Assembly (NCBI GenBank): GCA_958299035.1
Contig: CATQJL010000305.1
Location: 63,646,127-63,710,126, forward strand
DNA length: 64,000 nt
Direction: 5' to 3'
Source: Cylicocyclus nassatus
Lineage: Eukaryota; Nematoda; Chromadorea; Rhabditida; Strongylidae
Below, one piece after another: positions 58,567 to 64,000 of this stretch. Position numbers and translations under genes: made by a program. Every line of letters begins with the position of its first letter. The stretch's first letter is position 1. The notes below the pieces were generated by a model, which worked only from the letters and a program-made list of their open reading frames with translations, searched no databases and had not been told where the DNA came from.

Positions 58567-58792
58567 GTAAAATACTCAAATTTAATTTGGTTTAATGGAG
58601 TTATGCTGTATGTGCATGTCTTGTTTTCTTACTGGAGATTTGCTAAATGCGGAATCATACTGTTATACTGAAATAATATCGAAACTTTCTTACCAGCATT
58701 TTCACGAGTTACTTAAAAAGAGCTAGTAGCCGCGCAAAAATGTCCACTGACTGAGCTTGATGACATATCAATGCCCAATTTCTCGCTTTTTG

Positions 58793-58795
<3 letters not shown>

Positions 58796-58830
<35 letters not shown>

Positions 58831-58831
58831 G

Positions 58832-58862
<31 letters not shown>

Positions 58863-58876
58863 TGTGGTGTGTGTGT

Positions 58877-58944
<68 letters not shown>

Positions 58945-59110
58945 TGTGGTGTGTGTGTGGTGTGTGTGTGGTGTGTGTGTGGTGTGTGTGTGGTGTGTGT
59001 GTGGTGTGTGTGTGGTGTGTGTGTGGTGTGTGTGTGGTGTGTGTGTGGTGTGTGTGTGGTGTGTGTGTGGTGTGTGTGTGGTGTGTGTGTGGTGTGTGTG
59101 TGGTGTGTGT

Positions 59111-59194
<84 letters not shown>
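58796..59194. repeat. (TG)n microsatellite with an 11-bp higher-order unit
   Basis: About 400 bp of alternating TG. From about 58935 to 59115 an extra G occurs every 11 bases (unit GGTGTGTGTGT), about 16-17 copies; the flanks are plain (TG)n. Long ORFs on both strands (Cys/Val/Trp or His/Thr/Pro) are artefacts. Confidence 0.95.
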
Positions 59195-59195
<1 letters not shown>

Positions 59196-59563
59196 TGTAA
59201 CCAATAGATGTTTCCGGAAATAAATTAAAAATGCTAATTTTCATTCAAACATTCAGTTTTCCAAAGTGTAAAAGGTTTGATTGACAGGTCTTGTTCTATG
59301 AATGCTTAGTGCAATCAAATCGTAGTAGAAGAGATTCACAATTGAAAGCTGTTGAGGCAAACAATAAGCAGGTCCAAACATTGTAGAACACCTTCTGACC
59401 ATTGTACGTTTTTCTCGTGTGTCCGTATTTTTGAGTATCGTATAAAACAATGACCCTAGCTACCATAGCTTGGATATGACCGTGTGCCATCATTTCTGAG
59501 AATGGCGACAAACCTGGATCTAGTTTGCAGAGCCGAACCTTTTTAAGAAGACTTTGATAGCTT
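59195..59563. other. No gene recognised
   Basis: No further GT92 exon was found here despite a specific search for the VH...HYR block. Confidence 0.4.
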
Positions 59564-60020
59564 TCAAAACTCCGCCACTCTCATGGCAATCGCTATCAAA
59601 GTCTCGTCATATTTGGAAGCCAAGTAATTTAGATTCGCACAGATAATACGCATATATTTGGAATCAGTTTTGAACGCTGATTCCAAATATGCTGTCCTTA
59701 GCTGCGACACATCATTCTGAAGCGAGTTCTCGATTTTTTTGTCAAAATTTGCACACTCGTTGACATACTGGTACTTCGGTATCATCATGTAAGTGCTAAT
59801 TTACTGCAATAAGTTTCTTGTGGGTGAAAAAACTTAGTTTGATTTTAATTTGATATTTTAACACCGTTGTTAGGCAGGCTTCCCTGTCGAGTCAGCTTTC
59901 CCATGTTGAAGTATGCCAATTTCGCACAGGAAAAATCCAATAGCTTGCTTCAGAATGATGTGCCGCAGATTCAGCATGGTCAGTCGCCGGAGCTGATTCA
60001 AGTATATGTGTCTCAACTTA
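59564..60020. repeat. Diverged inverted pair with central hairpin
   Basis: CTTCAGAATGATGTGCCGCA at about 59953 (plus) matches TGCGACACATCATTCTGAAG at about 59702 (minus orientation), with weaker similarity of 60 bp beyond. Inside the left arm a 14-bp stem (ATATTTGGAATCAG, 59654-59667, with 59677-59690) uses the GCTGATTCCAAAT word of the 16211-16677 foldback. Confidence 0.55.
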
Positions 60021-60045
60021 GATAATCATCGCAAATTTTAGTCAA

Positions 60046-60207
60046 TAGGCCATCCGCGCAGGGCGCGGAGAGTGCGCAGGGTGTGTACTGCGCTCCCTTT
60101 CCCTCATGCACTCTCGCCGTTTGTTTTCTCTGCGCTTCTTCTAGTCATGAACTGCTTTCGATGTACGCAACCGCGTTGCTCTCCAAGCACAGCGCGGACT
60201 GCCTATA
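60046..60207. repeat. CG-rich dispersed repeat, copy 2
   Basis: Direct relative of 29868-30033 with the same block order; ends TAGGCCATCCGCGC and GCGCGGACTGCCTA are near-complementary, suggesting an old MITE. Confidence 0.6.
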
Positions 60208-60389
60208 ACTGTTTTCATTTGTCAGTTAAAGGCCGTTAGTGATTCAAAAAGGTATCCTAAAATGGCTCAAAGTGTCATCTGTAGCTCCACGCCATCCAAC
60301 ACCTTTCCCAATCCCGCTAGTTCTCGACTCTCGCCTGACTTCCCTATTGCAAAAACGTCAGGGGGAAGATGAACATACCGACAGATCAC

Positions 60390-60940
60390 CACTATACGAG
60401 TTTTCGCATCGGAAATGATGGTCACGGCGGAAGAATGAAGTATACTATAGATAACTATTGGATGTCATCTACAGATCGCATAACGATATGAAGAGAAGGA
60501 AGTCGAAGGTTATGGGCAAGCACTCATTTTTGTTGTTCATAGCTGGATTTTTCACTGAAATCCAGAACGCTTTTAACGCTTTTCTAGCCGAGGTTTCCTT
60601 TCCGTAAGTCAAGATTTTACATCTGATATTAAAATCATTTCCACCATGCGTTTCAATTCTATGCCTGCTCAAAGGTGATAACTGGGTTTTACGCCTTTTA
60701 TCTGTCATATGTTCGTTTATGCGAGTGCTAATGGTCTTTCTGTCTCTCCAATGTAGAGTGCATTACAGCTAAGACATTCAATTTGATAAATCACTCCTAC
60801 TTTAGCACAATCGCCTACTTTACCATGCGGGTATACTACGCAGCATTGCTTCAAGTCCGAACTCCGAGCAAAGTACGTCCGACTCCTCACTGATCTATAT
60901 AAAAATTGTTCACGTGGTAGAAGTGGCAGATCCGACAACC
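60390..60940 (-). pseudogene. Penelope-like element copy C (3' part), minus strand
   Basis: Minus-strand ORFs encode LKQCCVVYPHGKVGDCAKV and CNALYIGETERPL (GIY-YIG segment, about 60735), then after a frame change TDKRRKTQLSPLSRHRIETH, ARKALKAFWISVKNPAMNN and a stop near 60471. It aligns with copy B at 63560-63990 but in the opposite direction, including 3' non-coding sequence (CTTCCGCCGTGACCATCATT). The RT half is absent. Confidence 0.8.
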
Positions 60941-61339
60941 GCTTTGAACATCTTGCATGTCACAATGAAGGAAAGTCGAGAGTCACGGTTATTGGCAGCT
61001 CAAATTTCCACTATTATCGAAGAGCTTCTTAACCTTGGCACTTCATTCTCGCCTGCACAAAATGTTAACGCTGCCATTTGTCGCAAAGTAGTCGGAAGCC
61101 TGCATTAACTTAAAGACTCTCTGAGAATACGAGAGAAAAACAAGAGTCGCGCAACCACAGCATTCAACAACTCTCAAAGCTTACTTCCACCAATTGCATT
61201 CCCACCATTGTTTTACAGACAACCTTGAAGTAGACATCAAGTTCCGCCTTTTATGCCAGGTGTTCTAGAAGTTCTCAACAGAGCAAAGCGAAAGCATCAG
61301 AGCAACCTGACACGCAAGCAATGACTGGGATTCAAAGAG
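60941..61339. other. Probable PLE-derived remnant, no intact gene
   Basis: A short plus-strand ORF (60914-61108) includes the 5' edge of PLE copy C. No recognisable RT motif. Confidence 0.3.
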
Positions 61340-61820
61340 ATGCGTGAACCCGTTTCAAACGGTTCAGTACGATTGCCTGTAAGCGATAAGGGGCGAGTTT
61401 GTGGTAATGCCCTAAGAGTCAGACCGCCGCTTAACAACAGCCCATCTAGCGCCGACTCTACAACGTGCAGAGAGGCCCGTAGTAAACCCCCCATCAGGGC
61501 ATCTTTCTCGACGCGGACCGGCGTTGATCTCATCACGCCTCAGTCTAGCATCCGGCGAGCCATTGATCTGGATGCGGATCGCTTCCGAGGCATCACAATC
61601 AAGTGCCTTCTTGAAAAGGGAACCACTCGAGCTAGTTTGGTCGAGCAGGTAAGGGACTGAAATTGAACGCGCGTGGCCATGGTTCGACACCGGCTAGCGC
61701 CACGTTTTTGCTGTATTGCAGGGCGTCTTTGATAGCGACCACCATCGGAAAATCGATGATGACCGCTATCCAGGATTTCGCCTAGAAAAAACATGGATGA
61801 CACAAAAACGCATTTTTTGA
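61340..61820 (+). CDS. Candidate two-exon gene with RPEL-like segment (uncertain)
   Basis: Exon 1 61340-61648 and exon 2 61722-61820, joined by a 73-bp GT-AG intron (CAG|GTAAGG ... TGTATTGCAG) in phase 0, give 135 residues. The region is GC-richer than its surroundings. The N-terminal part is polar, Ser/Pro/Arg-rich (VRPPLNNSPSSADSTT). Across the junction it reads LLEKGTTRASLVEQGVF, which follows the spacing of an RPEL actin-binding motif (KLxxRPTREELVERGIL) but lacks the Arg-Pro pair. Exon 2 continues DSDHHRKIDDDRYPGF. If real it may be part of a phactr/MRTF-type gene or unrelated. No upstream or downstream exon was found. The two exons and the maintained frame are the main evidence. Confidence 0.35.
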
Positions 61821-62157
61821 CGAAACTTTTATGGAAAATTGAAATAACTGCAACATAAATCCAACGAAATAAATCTACAAATTCTTGCCTTGAGCAGTTT
61901 GTCAAAGAAAAAAGTCAGTAAAACCTACAAAAAAGAAAAAGAGATTTTTTTTTCTTTTTTCCTCGCCAAAATCAGCTGTTCATCGATCCTCTCCTTTTAG
62001 GGCGCGGTTGTGCAGTTTTGTGCCGATTTTTTCTGCATTTTTTGGCAAAGCTGTGTGTATCGTAAGTTACTCAGGAGCAACTTATGTTAGATGCAGTCAC
62101 CTCTTGTCTGCGTCTCCTCTTCTACACACTGTTTGGATCACTCTAACATCCGTTCAC
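61821..62157. other. No gene recognised
   Basis: Contains an A/T-rich run near 61920-61965; nothing else. Confidence 0.4.
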
Positions 62158-62322
62158 GTTGAGGTGACTTGAACGTGAACTGATGTGGAAGAGTTGACTG
62201 CAGCAGGTGGACAGATCGTCAACTATCAGTTGACTTGACCATCTTATAGCATGGTAGGGTGGGTGGTCATCAGTTCACCTCACGTGCGGTGAACTGATGG
62301 GTTAAGTTGAGTTCACCTCAAC
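62158..62322. mobile_element. 165-bp foldback MITE
   Basis: GTTGAGGTGA at 62158 and TCACCTCAAC ending 62322 are perfect inverted ends. Inside, further nested palindromes are built from GTGAACTGATG / CATCAGTTCAC and CAACTATCAGTTGA. It lies directly 5' of PLE copy B. Confidence 0.65.
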
Positions 62323-62344
62323 TGATCGAGCTTTACTACGGGCC

Positions 62345-64000
62345 AGAATCTCTGAAAAGGAATTCCTTTTACAGTTTAAGAAACTGAATGACATGGACGG
62401 CAATAGGCAAATTTGCCGGACTAGAGGATAGATTCATAAACAGGTTGAAATTAAGGAGTACGAGTTATTCAGTGTTTTACATTCTCAAAACACAAGCTTT
62501 CTCTACGGGACATGAACTCAATGTCAGAGGAAATTTGCAAAGACCAACAATCAGTTATGTAGGCGGCCCTACCGACAGAATCTCGTGGTTCTTAAACAAA
62601 ATAATGAGCCAGTTGCTATCAAAATACCGGAACATTTGTCCAGCTCGCATGAATTTATCAAACAACTCCAAAGCGCTAGATTTGATTCGAGCGTAGTAAT
62701 CGAGTCATTTGACATGATCTCACTCTATACCAATGTGCAGAATGAGCAAGCCTCAGGCTCTATCGGAGGTTAGATAAATACGGTGGTGCTACGAATATGT
62801 TTGAACTGGGCAAAGCGCGAATGCGAATGTTTGAAATGTAACATCTTTAGATGGTCTAGGACCTATTACTCTCAGATACGCGGCTTAGCTATGGGTCAAA
62901 GATTAGCACCAGTGCTCGCCATTTGCTTTATGAGCAAAATTGAAGGACCGGTATTAGCTCGCATGCCGCTGATGTACTGCCGCTACATCGATGATTGCTG
63001 TATTGTCACCTCCACGCAGTCCGAAATGGACATGTGTTTCGAACTCTTCAATTTGCAATCGCAGTATATAAAGCTCACTCCAAAAGCACCAGATAACGGG
63101 TGGCTACCCTATCTCAACGCGCAAGTGAAATTGTCCAAGGGCATTGTCAGCGTGAAATGGTTCCGTAAGGAAAGCTCCAAGAACATCCTTGTAAATATAA
63201 AATCCGCACCTCCAGCACCCGTAAAGAGAGCTGCCATTGGAAACATGTTCAGAACAGCAATGCTGATGTGCTTTGGAAAAAGAGAACGTTGCGAGCTACG
63301 AAATTTAGCGTCACAAATTGGTTGTAGCAATGGGTACCATTCATTACCACATAGTCAACATTTCAGAAATGGTAACAACATTGATGACTATAATAAGCTT
63401 CCACTATGCCTCCCGTTGATCTCTGATAGCGTCAGTGCGGCTTTCGAAAATGCATACAACGCGCAGGACTGCAAGATGATGTTGCTTTAGTGTCCATTCC
63501 GAAATACAACATCAAAAAGCAGTTAGTTAGAAATAGATTGTATGATCGATACTGTATGTTGAAGCAATGCTGCGTAGTATGCCCGCACGGCAAAGTAGGT
63601 GAATGTGCTAAATGGTTGATTTGTCAAATTGAATGGCTTAGCTGTAATGCACTCTACATTGGAGAGACAGAAAGACCATTAGGCACTCGCATAAACGAAC
63701 ATATGGCAGATAAAAGGCGTAAAACCCAGTTATCACCTCTGAGCAGGTATAGAATTTAAACGCTGATGGAAATGATTTTAATGTCATATGTAGAACCTTG
63801 ACTTACGAAAAAGAAACCTCGGCTAGAAAAGCGTTAGAAGCGTTCTGGATTTCAGTGAAAAATCCAGCTATGAACAACAAAAATGAGTTCTTGTCCATAA
63901 CCTCCGACTTCCTTCTCTTCATATCGTTATGCGATCTGTAGATGACATCCGATGGTCATCTATGGTATACTTCATTCTTCCGCCGTGACCATCATTTCCG
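62345..64000 (+). pseudogene. Penelope-like element copy B (RT + GIY-YIG), runs off the window
   Basis: Order of readable blocks: FYILKTQAFSTGHELNVRG; VGGPTDRISWFLNKIMSQLL (62563-); SFDMISLYTNVQNEQA after a frameshift (about 62707); MGQRLAPVLAICFMSKIEG; the catalytic YIDD box in YCRYIDDCC (about 62977); GWLPYLNAQVKLSKG; NILVNIKSAPPAPVKRAAIG; then a stop at 63488-63490 and, in a new frame, CCVVCPHGKVGECAK and CNALYIGETERPLGTRI with the GIY-YIG core; then RKALEAFWISVKNPAMNN (about 63820). The longest intact piece is 235 residues (62783-63490). Three frame changes make it non-functional. It is the least damaged PLE here and serves as the empty-site reference for the MITE in copy A. 3' end beyond 64000. 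Confidence 0.85.

Noticed and set aside
58713..59244. Long ORFs rich in His-Thr-Pro or Cys-Val-Trp on both strands
   Set aside because: They are translations of the TG microsatellite; open in several frames because the repeat has no stop codons.
61670..61710. GGTTCGACACCGG as a possible tRNA T-arm
   Set aside because: It lies inside the short intron of the candidate gene and has no matching A box or acceptor stem upstream.
1..64000. CRISPR arrays, prokaryotic operons or phage genes
   Set aside because: Repeats are inverted or simple tandem, not spaced direct repeats; genes have spliceosomal introns.

Overview
The window looks like nuclear DNA of a parasitic strongylid nematode; a hookworm-like genome (Ancylostoma/Necator type) is my best inference. 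The evidence is short exons with introns of 60-70 bp beside very long ones, putative spliced-leader acceptors 3-9 nt upstream of start codons, a nematode C6-domain secreted protein, a family 92 glycosyltransferase (GT92, the large nematode family), and Penelope-like retroelements (PLEs) with a YIDD reverse transcriptase followed by a GIY-YIG endonuclease. There is no operon of bacterial type, no rRNA, and no tRNA I could support. All exon models were made by eye from splice signals, reading frame and family resemblance.

Layout. 1-9.4 kb is almost all repeats: TTAA-flanked non-autonomous elements (1-407, 1481-1854, 4770-5214), a 586-bp inverted-repeat element (2256-2841), a CAG/CTG-rich minisatellite, a perfect 23-bp snap-back hairpin and two large foldbacks. 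9.4-12 kb holds a candidate cysteine-rich secreted gene, a hAT-type MITE with an 8-bp target duplication, and an Ig-like secreted gene (11193-11844) whose start codon has become ATA. 12-25 kb is gene-poor, with foldbacks and MITEs and three weak minus-strand exons. 25-27.2 kb is a broken PLE carrying a 215-bp TA-flanked MITE in its reverse transcriptase and a hammerhead-ribozyme-like motif in its 3' region. 27-34.8 kb is again repeat-dominated. 34.8-41 kb is the most gene-like part: an intact Ig-like secreted gene (34826-35450), a short secreted peptide (38267-38404), an intact C6-domain gene (39816-40608), and a small ORF directly downstream that may be co-transcribed. 46.4-46.9 kb has a possible decayed 7-transmembrane gene. 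48.9-58.6 kb is a GT92 gene of at least nine exons whose introns are swollen by nested transposons; three of its introns appear to use GC-AG splice sites. It is followed by a 400-bp TG repeat. 59-64 kb contains an inverted repeat pair, a candidate GC-rich two-exon gene, and two PLE copies pointing away from each other.

How things fit together. The confident genes encode secreted or type II membrane proteins, and nothing shows that they share a pathway. The main biology is transposon-driven: at least six classes of short inverted-repeat elements have inserted into one another, into PLEs and into introns. Several insertions can be ordered because an empty site is visible in another copy. I found no transposase gene for any of the DNA elements, and no convincing undescribed multi-gene system.
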